Shown piece by piece: positions 36,143 through 44,179 of a stretch of DNA of 64,000 bases; the stretch's first letter is position 1, and each line of letters begins with the position of its first letter. The stretch spans positions 310,001 to 374,000 of the forward strand of contig JAEWUC010000008.1 in NCBI GenBank assembly GCA_023397505.1, read 5' to 3'. The stretch comes from Bacteroidota bacterium (GTDB lineage: Bacteria; Bacteroidota; Ignavibacteria; Ignavibacteriales; Melioribacteraceae). The notes beneath the pieces were generated by a model. The model saw only the letters and a list, made by a program, of their open reading frames with translations, did not search any database and had not been told where the DNA came from. A program made the position numbers and the translations under genes.

Positions 36143-36949
36143 TTATTGATTCAAAAATCCCAAGAATGGAACGGCTTTTGCAATAAAGAAAAATATTAAA
36201 CTAACAACAATCCATAATCCGAAAACGAGAGCGTAGTATTTTACCGTATCGTTGGATTTAAACATCTTCGCAAATCCTATACTTATCACCGCGTAAAACC
36301 AAATTGAAAAGACATCAATTTTCGATAATGCGAAATGAAGAATGCTTGCTTTATCTAGATCCATAAACGCAGCTACACTCGTTGAACGGAATGAATTTCC
36401 CATTGCGAGAGATAGGATCAACATTACAATAGCTTGAATAACTAAAATATACTGCGGCAAACCGTACGCGGCCATTGCATCTTTAAATGTGCCTTCGCCT
36501 TTCAATAAAAATTTAACAGCAAGCAGCCAAAGCGCACTTATCAAAAAGAAGAAAATAAATCCCATAATTATTATAGATATGGCCGATGTAATAATCATAA
36601 ACGTACCGCCCATAAACTTTTCGCTCATTTCAATTTGTTGATCAGCTTGCTCTTGTGTTATTGTGCCCTTGTCAACCATTTCTTGAATGCGCTTTTCATT
36701 GTCCTGTTTCATCTTCGAATTGAGAGTTGGGTTTGTAATCATTACGATGCTGGATAAAATTGCAACAGCTAAAAGAATTACTATTGGAATCAGCCAGTCG
36801 CTAGTTTTAGCTCCTGCTTTTGCCATTTTTGCAAATGTGTTCCCTGGTTCAGAGAATACGCCGACAAGCTTGTCGGTGTGATTTAATTCAGCTTCTTCTT
36901 CCGGTTCTACCGGCGACATGCTTGGTACTTGACCGTTCATTTCTTCCAT
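36143..36949 (-). CDS. Yip1-family membrane protein
   Basis: 268 residues. A Pro/Glu-rich cytoplasmic N-terminus (about 1-30) is followed by the Yip1 domain with five membrane helices (about 50-265). GVFSEPGNTFAKM at the start of the domain is the family's entry motif. A charged helical loop (KRIQEMVDKGTITQEQADQQIEMSEKFMG) sits between the first helices. Bacterial Yip1 proteins are of unknown function. The start at 36949 has a GAGGAG ribosome site eight bases upstream. Confidence 0.8.
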   Translation of the reverse strand: MEEMNGQVPSMSPVEPEEEAELNHTDKLVGVFSEPGNTFAKMAKAGAKTSDWLIPIVILLAVAILSSIVMITNPTLNSKMKQDNEKRIQEMVDKGTITQEQADQQIEMSEKFMGGTFMIITSAISIIIMGFIFFFLISALWLLAVKFLLKGEGTFKDAMAAYGLPQYILVIQAIVMLILSLAMGNSFRSTSVAAFMDLDKASILHFALSKIDVFSIWFYAVISIGFAKMFKSNDTVKYYALVFGLWIVVSLIFFFIAKAVPFLGFLNQ

Positions 36950-37078
36950 GCAGTTTTCTCCTCTATTGATTTTATAAGTGAGGTAAGCCTGTTCTAATTT
37001 AATAAAAAATGCTTATCAAAAAGAATAGGCGAATTAATTTTTATGAATAATTTTTGATTAACTCAGATAGCACGACAT

Positions 37079-37480
37079 TCATTTTTCTGCCAAATAAGTT
37101 AAAACCAACCCAGTCAAGCCGTGGAATAAAATATAGATCGGTAATATAAACCAACCCCAGACAGCTTCTAATCCAATATTTAATAGTGGAATTTTTTGAT
37201 TTTGAATGTAGAAAAGAATTAGTAGCACAGACATAAATATAAAAGAAGAAAGATGACTAGTTTTTATATAAATCGTATTTTCCCGTTCATCTAATTTGTG
37301 ATCTTTCGAAAGTCTAATAAATGTAAAATAGTAAACCGACCAGAGCATCAGGAGATAAACAAAGGCGTTGAACCAACTATCTGTAATTGGCGCTATCCTC
37401 CTGGATAGAACAAAAATAAAAACTATAAACGTTAATATAGAAAGCCGCAATTCGGAATGATATAATTTCACAATATTCAT
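37079..37480 (-). CDS. Four-helix membrane protein downstream of XRE regulator
   Basis: 133 residues with four hydrophobic segments. Between helices 2 and 3 is a conserved-looking cytoplasmic DERENTIYIKTSHLSS segment, of the DE-R type seen in DUF2178/DUF3796-like proteins that often accompany small XRE regulators. Its start overlaps the end of the regulator gene by four bases, and it is the last of a three-gene operon. The function is unknown. Confidence 0.65.
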   Translation of the reverse strand: MNIVKLYHSELRLSILTFIVFIFVLSRRIAPITDSWFNAFVYLLMLWSVYYFTFIRLSKDHKLDERENTIYIKTSHLSSFIFMSVLLILFYIQNQKIPLLNIGLEAVWGWFILPIYILFHGLTGLVLTYLAEK

Positions 37481-37677
37481 TTGCTTTCCTCCATGAAGAA
37501 AATATCTTCTACCTTTTTATTAAATACTTTTGCAATCTTTAGTGCAAGCGGCAGACTTGGGTCGTATTTTTCCCTTTCAATAGCATTTATGGTTTGCCGC
37601 GATACATTTAACAATTTGGCAAGATCGTCTTGGGATAATCTTCGTTCGGCACGCAGCACGTGTAGTATATTTTTCAT
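37477..37677 (-). CDS. Small XRE-family transcriptional regulator
   Basis: 66 residues from the ATG at 37677; the longer reading to 37773 runs into the upstream gene. Almost the whole protein is one helix-turn-helix domain (LAKLLNVSRQTINAIEREKYDPSLPLALKIAKVF), matching the small regulators of the YozG type that control their own operon. Its start overlaps the upstream membrane-protein stop and its stop overlaps the next membrane-protein start (ATGA both times), so it is sandwiched between two membrane genes. It probably binds the repeats at 38095-38127. Confidence 0.85.
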   Translation of the reverse strand: MKNILHVLRAERRLSQDDLAKLLNVSRQTINAIEREKYDPSLPLALKIAKVFNKKVEDIFFMEESK

Positions 37678-38060
37678 CTGTATTTTCTTTTTACAGTAGT
37701 TGTTATTGCAAGCATTACTACAACATTTGTTATTAAATAGAAAGTCGTTAGAGTTACCGTAATAAAATTCCATGTAAATAAATTTAATACAACGATAAAA
37801 AACACAAAGAGAAGCATCTGGTATCTCTGTGTCTGAGCATAAATCTCAAGCCTCATTTGCTTTTGGAGTTCATCCTCAATTCTAACATTACCTTTGAAGA
37901 ATAAAATAAAAGCAATAATGATAGTTTCCGCCAATAAAACCAAAGCGTACTTAATTCTTTTATCCGGGAAGTCAAAGAGAAGTAAGAAAAAAAATATAAT
38001 GCTTAAGATTCCACTAAGCATTGCAATCGAAAATTTTGAGATTACTAATTTCTTGTTCAT
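37674..38060 (-). CDS. Four-helix membrane protein upstream of XRE regulator
   Basis: 128 residues from the ATG at 38060; the reading to 38096 lacks a start signal. It has four hydrophobic segments, with a cytoplasmic loop RIEDELQKQMRLEIYAQTQRYQ between helices 2 and 3. That loop has the same charge pattern as the DEREN loop of the gene downstream of the regulator, so the two membrane proteins are probably related. It is the first gene of the operon and overlaps the regulator gene by four bases. Confidence 0.62.
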   Translation of the reverse strand: MNKKLVISKFSIAMLSGILSIIFFFLLLFDFPDKRIKYALVLLAETIIIAFILFFKGNVRIEDELQKQMRLEIYAQTQRYQMLLFVFFIVVLNLFTWNFITVTLTTFYLITNVVVMLAITTTVKRKYR

Positions 38061-38094
38061 ATTATGCCTATTATTTCTTGCATCAAAATATAGC

Positions 38095-38127
38095 ATACCT
38101 TACAAATAGTCAAGTATACTTTACATA
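38095..38127. promoter_or_regulatory. Direct repeats, probable operator of the XRE operon
   Basis: ATACCTTACAAA (38095-38106) and ATACTTTACATA (38116-38127) match at 10 of 12 positions and start 21 bp apart, two helical turns. They lie 35-67 bp upstream of the leftward operon's ATG, in the promoter region, and also upstream of the rightward tryptophanase gene. A palindrome AAGTATACTT (38112-38121) overlaps the second repeat. This layout fits autoregulation by the XRE protein. Confidence 0.5.
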
Positions 38128-38214
38128 TTCTTTAATAATAATTTATCTCTATTGGAGGGTAATAATTGTTAATTTTAGCACAAATAAAATTGATAACACT
38201 TAAAAAGAGTTTTT

Positions 38215-39585
38215 ATGAAAACCATAATCGAACCTTTCAAAATCAAGTCTGTAGAACCAATAAAATTTACAACGAAAGAAGAAAGAATAAAATTGTTGGA
38301 AAAAGCAGGGTATAATCCTTTTCTTTTACAAGCTGAAGATGTGTTGATTGACCTGTTAACCGACAGCGGAACTTCTGCTATGAGTTCCGATCAGTGGGCT
38401 GGAGTTATGCGCGGTGATGAATCCTATGCCGGTGCTAAAAGTTTTTACAAGTTTGAAAGTGCGGTTAATAAAATTACCGGCGATAAATATATTATTCCTA
38501 CACACCAAGGCAGGGCGGCTGAAAAAATATTGTTCTCAATTCTCGGAGGGCCCGGTAAATATTTTGCGAGTAATACTTTTTTTGATACAACACGCGCCAA
38601 TATTGAATTTACCGGGGCCGAGGCGGTTGATCTTTTATGTGAAATCGGCAAGCACCCCGAACAACGCGCTCCTTTTAAAGGAAATATGGATGTTGAAGCA
38701 TTAGAAGCATTCATTAAAAAAGTCGGAAAGGAAAATATTCCGCTTGCGGTTTTAACAATTACGAATAATTCCGGCGGTGGTCAGCCTGTTTCAATGCAAA
38801 ACATTCGTGATGTAAAACTTGTTTGTAAAAAATATAACATTCCCCTTTTTCTGGATGCATGCCGTTTTGCCGAGAATGCGTATTTCATAAAACTTCGCGA
38901 GGAAGGATATAAGGATAAATCAGTTCTTGAAATTTGTAACGAGATGTTTTCGTATGCGGACGGTTCAACTATGAGTGCAAAAAAAGATGCACTTGTAAAT
39001 ATCGGCGGCTGGCTTTCTATGAACGATGAAGAACTTGCGATGAAATGCCGCAATCTTTTAATTGTGACAGAAGGATTTCCAACTTACGGCGGTTTGGCGG
39101 GGCGCGACCTAGAAGCTATTGCTCAGGGTTTGGAAGAAGTAGTTGATGAGTTTTATCTTCAATATAGAATCCGTAGTACGGAATATCTCGGCGAAAAAAT
39201 TACGTCAGTCGGCGTGCCGATTATTGAGCCGCCAGGTGGACATGCGATTTATATAGATGCTAAAAATTTTCTGTCTCATGTTCCACCGGAACAATATCCC
39301 GGTCAATCGATTGCTTGCGCTTTATATATTGAAGGCGGGATTCGTGCTGTAGAAATCGGCTCAGTAATGTTCGGCAAATATGATAAGCAAGGCAAATTAA
39401 TTCCGGCTATGATGGAGCTTGTGCGGCTTGCAATACCGCGCAGAGTCTATACCCAAAGTCATATCGATTATGTTGCCGAAGTTGTTATCGAGGTTTTCAA
39501 AAACAGAAACAATTTAAAAGGTTACGAAATTACTTACGAAGCACCAATGCTTCGTCATTTTACAGCTAAATTTAAACCGTTATAA
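38215..39585 (+). CDS. tnaA: Tryptophanase
   Basis: 456 residues, PLP-dependent beta-eliminating lyase (fold type I) that converts tryptophan to indole, pyruvate and ammonia. The PLP lysine is Lys257 in MSAKKDA. It is distinguished from tyrosine phenol-lyase by three positions: Asp124 (Thr in the phenol-lyase), Ile381 (Arg there) and His448 (Phe there); all three here match tryptophanase. No TnaC-like leader peptide is visible upstream. It is separated by 40 bases from the DUF4905-like gene. Tryptophan permease is absent from the window. Confidence 0.9.
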   Translation: MKTIIEPFKIKSVEPIKFTTKEERIKLLEKAGYNPFLLQAEDVLIDLLTDSGTSAMSSDQWAGVMRGDESYAGAKSFYKFESAVNKITGDKYIIPTHQGRAAEKILFSILGGPGKYFASNTFFDTTRANIEFTGAEAVDLLCEIGKHPEQRAPFKGNMDVEALEAFIKKVGKENIPLAVLTITNNSGGGQPVSMQNIRDVKLVCKKYNIPLFLDACRFAENAYFIKLREEGYKDKSVLEICNEMFSYADGSTMSAKKDALVNIGGWLSMNDEELAMKCRNLLIVTEGFPTYGGLAGRDLEAIAQGLEEVVDEFYLQYRIRSTEYLGEKITSVGVPIIEPPGGHAIYIDAKNFLSHVPPEQYPGQSIACALYIEGGIRAVEIGSVMFGKYDKQGKLIPAMMELVRLAIPRRVYTQSHIDYVAEVVIEVFKNRNNLKGYEITYEAPMLRHFTAKFKPL

Positions 39586-39624
39586 AATATTTCTTTTTAG
39601 GAGAAATCTTTTAAAGGTTCTTTG

Positions 39625-40440
39625 ATGAAAATAAAAAAACATTTTACATACAATTCCAATCGGCAGATATTTAGAATTATTATTTCTGATTCCGACAAGC
39701 TGATTATTGAAGTGCGGAATATGGATTCTAAAGAAGTTTATTTCGATTGTTATGATCTGACAAAAGGGAAAAAAATATTTATAGATTTTCAGTTTGAAGA
39801 AAAATCATGGATTGGTATTGAAGCAGAGCACAAAGACGTAATATATTTTCATAAGTATGATAAACCGGATATGCCGATACACCGCGGAGTAATCGCTTTC
39901 GAAATTAATACGCAAAAAGTACTATGGGTAAACGAAGAACTTGCTTTCCTTTTTCCTTATGAAAATAAAATATACTGTTACAAACAAGGATTTGAAGAAA
40001 GATATTTTTATGCCCTAGATTCATTAACCGGTGAATTAATTGAAGATTTAGGAAACGATTTTCGGCATGTAAATTCATTGCGGGGCAAAGCCGACGCCGA
40101 GAAAGATTGGAGCGCTTATAATTATCCCGAACGGTTATCATCCGCAGACGAAAAGACAAAATCAATCATAAATGAATATGTTAAAAAATATGAGATTGAA
40201 GGCAAAATTGAGTTTTGCAATAAAGAAGAAACGGTTTTATTCAATTATCATGTAAAAAATAGAAAAGGTTGTTTTGATAATAATTTTACCGCTTTGGATA
40301 TTAATACAGGCAAACCTATTATCGAAAAAACATTGAATACAAATACGACAATGCATTATACCGACTCCTTTTTTATTTACAAAAACTTTCTATTTTTACT
40401 CAAGGAAAAAGATGAAATAAATATCTTCACGCTGGAGTAA
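39625..40440 (+). CDS. DUF4905-like protein
   Basis: 271 residues from the ATG at 39625, with an AAAGG ribosome site seven bases upstream. No signal peptide or membrane helix. The sequence has repeated short beta strands with aromatic and acidic residues (DKLIIEVRN, GVIAFEINTQKVLW, YALDSLTGELIEDL, ALDINTGKPI), reminiscent of beta-propeller blades. It resembles the uncharacterised DUF4905 family of Bacteroidota. It ends two bases before the AMMECR1-like gene, which points to co-transcription. Confidence 0.6.
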   Translation: MKIKKHFTYNSNRQIFRIIISDSDKLIIEVRNMDSKEVYFDCYDLTKGKKIFIDFQFEEKSWIGIEAEHKDVIYFHKYDKPDMPIHRGVIAFEINTQKVLWVNEELAFLFPYENKIYCYKQGFEERYFYALDSLTGELIEDLGNDFRHVNSLRGKADAEKDWSAYNYPERLSSADEKTKSIINEYVKKYEIEGKIEFCNKEETVLFNYHVKNRKGCFDNNFTALDINTGKPIIEKTLNTNTTMHYTDSFFIYKNFLFLLKEKDEINIFTLE

Positions 40441-40442
40441 GC

Positions 40443-41006
40443 ATGAACCTCACAGTTGAAGAAAAGAAAGTACTTCTCGAAGCCGCAAGAAAATCAATTC
40501 AATCGCTTTTTGGAAAAACTGAAATTGTAAACCCGGATTATTCAATATATCCAATTCTCAAAGAAAACGCGGGCGCATTTGTAACATTAACAAAAAATAA
40601 ACAGCTGCGCGGCTGTATAGGTTATATTACTACCGATAAAAACTTATTTGAAACGGTATGTGATGCCGCAATTCAAGCCGCGGAAAGCGATCCGAGATTT
40701 CTTCCCGTAAAAGAAAGCGAAGTAAATTATCTATTAATAGAGATTTCAGTTTTATCCAAGCCGTTGCCGATAAACAGTTATGATGAAATTGAAGTGGGGA
40801 TTCACGGGCTCATTCTTGAAGAAAAAGGAAGACGCGGTTTGCTGCTTCCCCAAGTTCCAATTGAACATCATTTGAACAAAGAACAATACCTTGATGCAAT
40901 ATGCAATAAAACCGGGTTCCCATCCGGTTATTGGAAAACGAAGTTATTGAAACTTAGCGGTTTTACTGCTACTGTTTTTAACGAAGAAGAAATGGATGCG
41001 AGATGA
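40443..41006 (+). CDS. amrA: AMMECR1-like protein (AmmeMemoRadiSam protein A)
   Basis: 187 residues with the AMMECR1 fold. The conserved segment LRGCIGYI and the following AAIQAAESDPRF are family hallmarks; PQVPIEHHLNKEQYLDAICNKTGFPSGYWK is another. The stop overlaps the start of the Memo-like gene by four bases. The AmmeMemoRadiSam trio (AmrA, AmrB and a radical-SAM enzyme) is widespread, but no radical-SAM gene is next to this pair. Its biochemical role is not settled. Confidence 0.9.
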   Translation: MNLTVEEKKVLLEAARKSIQSLFGKTEIVNPDYSIYPILKENAGAFVTLTKNKQLRGCIGYITTDKNLFETVCDAAIQAAESDPRFLPVKESEVNYLLIEISVLSKPLPINSYDEIEVGIHGLILEEKGRRGLLLPQVPIEHHLNKEQYLDAICNKTGFPSGYWKTKLLKLSGFTATVFNEEEMDAR

Positions 41007-41821
41007 AAAACATACGTCAACCCGCAGTTGCGGGAATGTTTTATCCTTCGTCGCCAGCAGATTTAAAAAATGATCTTATTAATTTATTGAACAATAATCG
41101 ACCGGAAGAAAAATTTGAGAACATTTTAGGAATTATTTCGCCGCATGCAGGTTATGCATATTCGGGCAAAACTGCCGCACATGCATATAATACTATTCTA
41201 GGGAAAAAATATAAAACCGTTATAATTATCTCACCGAGTCATAGAGAATATTTTCCCGGAGTTTCAATTTATAACGGTGATGCTTACAGAACACCTCTGG
41301 GCGACGTACACTTAAACAAAAATATGATTTTGCAGATTACCGGAAGCAGCAAAATTATTTTTGAAGGAATTCAGGGACACCGCTCCGAACACGCAGTAGA
41401 AGTTCAACTACCTTTTCTGCAAATGACTATGAATGATTTTACGATTATACCAATTGTCATGGGTGATCAAAGAAAAGTATTTGTTGATGAACTGGCCGAG
41501 ATTCTTTCCAAAGTAATTGATGAAGAAACAATAATAATTGCAAGTTCCGATCTTTCTCATTTTCACTCAAAACAAAAAGCTAAAATACTGGATTCAATTG
41601 TGGAAAAGAGAATAATCAATTTTGAATACGAAGAATTATTGGAGGATTTGGAAACTCAAAGATGCGAAGCATGCGGTGGCGGACCTATTGCCGTTCTTAT
41701 GAAAACAGCATATCAATTGAATAAGAAAAAATCTAAAATTCTTTCGATGTCGGATTCCGGTGATGCGACCGGTGATGATTCTGAAGTAGTTGGATATTTA
41801 TCTGCAGTTTTCTATTCTTAA
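41003..41821 (+). CDS. amrB: Memo-like protein (AmmeMemoRadiSam protein B)
   Basis: 272 residues of the Memo family, which share a fold with extradiol dioxygenases. Putative metal-binding histidines: SPHAGYAYSG (about 48-57), SPSHREYF (about 79-86), and SSDLSHFHS (about 186-194); the central Cys is in CEACGGGP. These are the positions conserved in human MEMO1 and bacterial AmrB. Start overlaps the AMMECR1 gene. Function in bacteria is unresolved; radical-SAM partner is not visible here. Confidence 0.9.
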   Translation: MKNIRQPAVAGMFYPSSPADLKNDLINLLNNNRPEEKFENILGIISPHAGYAYSGKTAAHAYNTILGKKYKTVIIISPSHREYFPGVSIYNGDAYRTPLGDVHLNKNMILQITGSSKIIFEGIQGHRSEHAVEVQLPFLQMTMNDFTIIPIVMGDQRKVFVDELAEILSKVIDEETIIIASSDLSHFHSKQKAKILDSIVEKRIINFEYEELLEDLETQRCEACGGGPIAVLMKTAYQLNKKKSKILSMSDSGDATGDDSEVVGYLSAVFYS

Positions 41822-42097
41822 AAACACATCGGCATATTTTATCCCTCTGTTTTTGTCGATCTATGAATTTAAAGAGCAATAAAAAAACATTTACTATTTC
41901 ATTTTTTTATACCACATTGCGGCGCGAAATAAGGGTAGAAAATTATTCTTTAATGAAATTCCTCAATTTGTATCGATTTAACAGAAAATGACCTAAATAT
42001 ATTAGTTTATTTTTGTAATTGTACTAATATTTTAAAATGAGTAATTTTACGCCCAAGATTTCAGAAATATTTACAAGCAAATTTATATGGAGCAAAT
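41822..42097. other. A/T-rich intergenic spacer
   Basis: 276 bases without a convincing gene. It contains a TATTTTTG (42008-42015) that matches the Bacteroidota TAnnTTTG element, but there is no TTG at the right distance. I see no hairpin terminator and no RNA gene. Confidence 0.4.
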
Positions 42098-42628
42098 ATG
42101 ACGTTCTTTCTAAAAAACCTTCGATTAGTGTTCTTACTATTTATTCTGGCTTTGGTTCTTATCCCGGGTAAAATATTCTCACAAGATTTTTTAACGTGCA
42201 ATGTTGATGGAGATGAGTATAAAGGTAAAATCGAAGAAGCCGCACAGGTTAAAATTGGTGATGAGCATTTTATTCAAGTTAAATCAACACAAGGCGATCA
42301 CATTTTGTATTTATATATAAAGCTTTCAAAAGTAAACGATAATCTTCCCATTACTCTAAATCATAAAGATCATGATGCTGAAAAAGGTGAAATGCCCGAT
42401 GCAGAGATTGTTTGGGTGCCCGATGGACCGGATAGCCCGCAATGGAATACGGTTGACGGAAATCTAACGGTAACCCAGTTTAATACGGCAAATAAAACTA
42501 TCTCGGGCACGTTTGAATTTAAAGCCGAAAAACATGTTTACGGCTCCAAAGCAAAAAAAGAACGCCCGAGTGTAGAACTCAAAAGCGGTAAATTCGAGTC
42601 GCTTCATTATAAAGTTGAAGAGAAATAA
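42098..42628 (+). CDS. Exported protein of unknown function
   Basis: 176 residues with a strong signal peptide (residues 1-30, cleavage near IFSQD). The mature part is a small beta-rich domain (LTCNVDGDEYKGKIEEA, ILYLYIKLSKV, ISGTFEFKAEK) with an acid/His-rich loop (HKDHDAEKGEMPDAEI). It resembles periplasmic proteins of the DUF6252 kind from Bacteroidota, but I cannot confirm. GGAG-type ribosome site. A terminator follows immediately. Confidence 0.6.
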   Translation: MTFFLKNLRLVFLLFILALVLIPGKIFSQDFLTCNVDGDEYKGKIEEAAQVKIGDEHFIQVKSTQGDHILYLYIKLSKVNDNLPITLNHKDHDAEKGEMPDAEIVWVPDGPDSPQWNTVDGNLTVTQFNTANKTISGTFEFKAEKHVYGSKAKKERPSVELKSGKFESLHYKVEEK

Positions 42629-42656
42629 GAGGGGATTTACTTCCTCTCTTGTTTTC
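42627..42656 (+). terminator. Rho-independent terminator after exported protein gene
   Basis: 9-bp stem (one G-U pair), AAGAGGGGA (42627-42635) with TCCTCTCTT (42642-42650), then GTTTTC. It overlaps the stop codon by two bases. Confidence 0.65.
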
Positions 42657-42837
42657 ATTGGATGCTGATTGATATTCTGATCAATAATAAATCAATAGAC
42701 TTGTATATAGTCTTGTAACTTTCCTAAAATAAATTCGTCTCATAGCTCGCAAATGAGCCCAAAATTTTCAATATTAAGTCAACAATTACCTCACATTAAA
42801 AACCAATTTAATATTTATTAAAAGGAGCGGATTGTAA

Positions 42838-44163
42838 ATGAAACGTAAAATCACCCTTCTAATTTTTCTTTTCAGTTTTGCATTTATAAGCGCGCAAACT
42901 AAGAAGATCGATTTCGTTCAGTACAAACTTGATAACGGGATTAATGTTATTCTGCATCAGGATAATTCAACACCGATAGTTGCTATTAGCTTGTTGTATC
43001 ACGTCGGGTCGAAAAACGAAGACCCGGAAAGAACAGGTTTCGCACATTTTTTTGAACATCTTATGTTTGAAGGTTCCCAAAATATTTTACGGGGAGATTT
43101 TGATAAAATTTCACAAGGTGCAGGCGGAACAAATAACGCAAATACTTCGCAGGACAGAACTTTTTACTACCAGGTTTTCCCTTCAAATCAATTAGAGTTG
43201 GGTTTGTGGATGGAATCAGACAGGTTGATGAGCTTAAGAATTGACAGCGTGGGAGTTGAAACACAAAGGAAAGTTGTTAAGGAAGAAAGAAAACAACGTT
43301 ACGACAACCAACCGTACGGTAGCATATTTGAAGAAACATTTAAACGCGCTTTTAAAGTACATCCATACAAATGGCTGCCAATTGGTTCTGCCCAATATAT
43401 TGACAAAGCTACGTTGGAAGAATTTATTGATTTCCATTCAACATTTTATGTTCCTCAGAATGTAACTCTTTCTATCGCGGGAGACATTAATATTGCGCAA
43501 ACAAAAGAATTGGTAAAAAAATATTTTAATGATATTAGTAAAGGAGCAAAAGAAATATTTCGTCCATCCGTTGTTGAGCCGCCGCTTGGCGGCGAAGTTA
43601 GAGATGTTGTTTACGATAACATCCAACTGCCGCTTGTTCTTCATGCTTATAGAATTCCAGCGCAAGGTACACCCGATGCTTATGCTCTTGAGATGTTGAC
43701 TAATGTTCTCGCAGCCGGTCAAAGTTCGCGTTTATATAAAGAAGTAGTTGATAAACAGCAGAAAGCAATTTCTGCAGGTTCGTTCCCTTATGTTTTGGAA
43801 GATCCGGGATTGTTTGTTGTTTATGGAATTGCAAATGCCGGAATAAGCGCCGAGGAACTTGAAAAATCTATTCAAACAGAAATTGATAATGTGAAGAAAG
43901 ATTTGATAAGTAAAAACGAATTCGAAAAGATGCGCAATCAAAAAGAAACTGAATTTATTTCGAACAACAGCACGGTGCTTGGAGTTGCTGAAAACCTTGC
44001 TAATTATTTCGTTTACTTCGGCGATGCTAATCTGATTAATACTGAATTAAGCCGTTACATGAAAATTACACGCGAAGATTTAAAACGTGTTGCAAATAAA
44101 TATTTGAACAGCGACAACCGTGTTGTGCTTCACTATCTACCAAAATCAATGAAACAGAATTAA
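42838..44163 (+). CDS. M16 peptidase, catalytic subunit
   Basis: 441 residues with a signal peptide (cleavage near FISAQ). It is a half-length M16 unit with the active HFFEH motif (His70, Glu73, His74) and the downstream Glu in VVKEERKQ. It pairs with the gene 17 bases downstream, which lacks the zinc motif. Together they form a two-chain M16B system like that of mitochondrial processing peptidase or bacterial PqqF-like pairs. Substrates are probably periplasmic peptides. An AAAAGGAG ribosome site precedes the ATG. The spacer upstream has two dyads. Confidence 0.92.
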   Translation: MKRKITLLIFLFSFAFISAQTKKIDFVQYKLDNGINVILHQDNSTPIVAISLLYHVGSKNEDPERTGFAHFFEHLMFEGSQNILRGDFDKISQGAGGTNNANTSQDRTFYYQVFPSNQLELGLWMESDRLMSLRIDSVGVETQRKVVKEERKQRYDNQPYGSIFEETFKRAFKVHPYKWLPIGSAQYIDKATLEEFIDFHSTFYVPQNVTLSIAGDINIAQTKELVKKYFNDISKGAKEIFRPSVVEPPLGGEVRDVVYDNIQLPLVLHAYRIPAQGTPDAYALEMLTNVLAAGQSSRLYKEVVDKQQKAISAGSFPYVLEDPGLFVVYGIANAGISAEELEKSIQTEIDNVKKDLISKNEFEKMRNQKETEFISNNSTVLGVAENLANYFVYFGDANLINTELSRYMKITREDLKRVANKYLNSDNRVVLHYLPKSMKQN

Positions 44164-44179
44164 GCGAATCGGAGATAAA

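Noticed and set aside
38215..39585. Tyrosine phenol-lyase
   Set aside because: Three specificity positions (Asp124, Ile381, His448) match tryptophanase.
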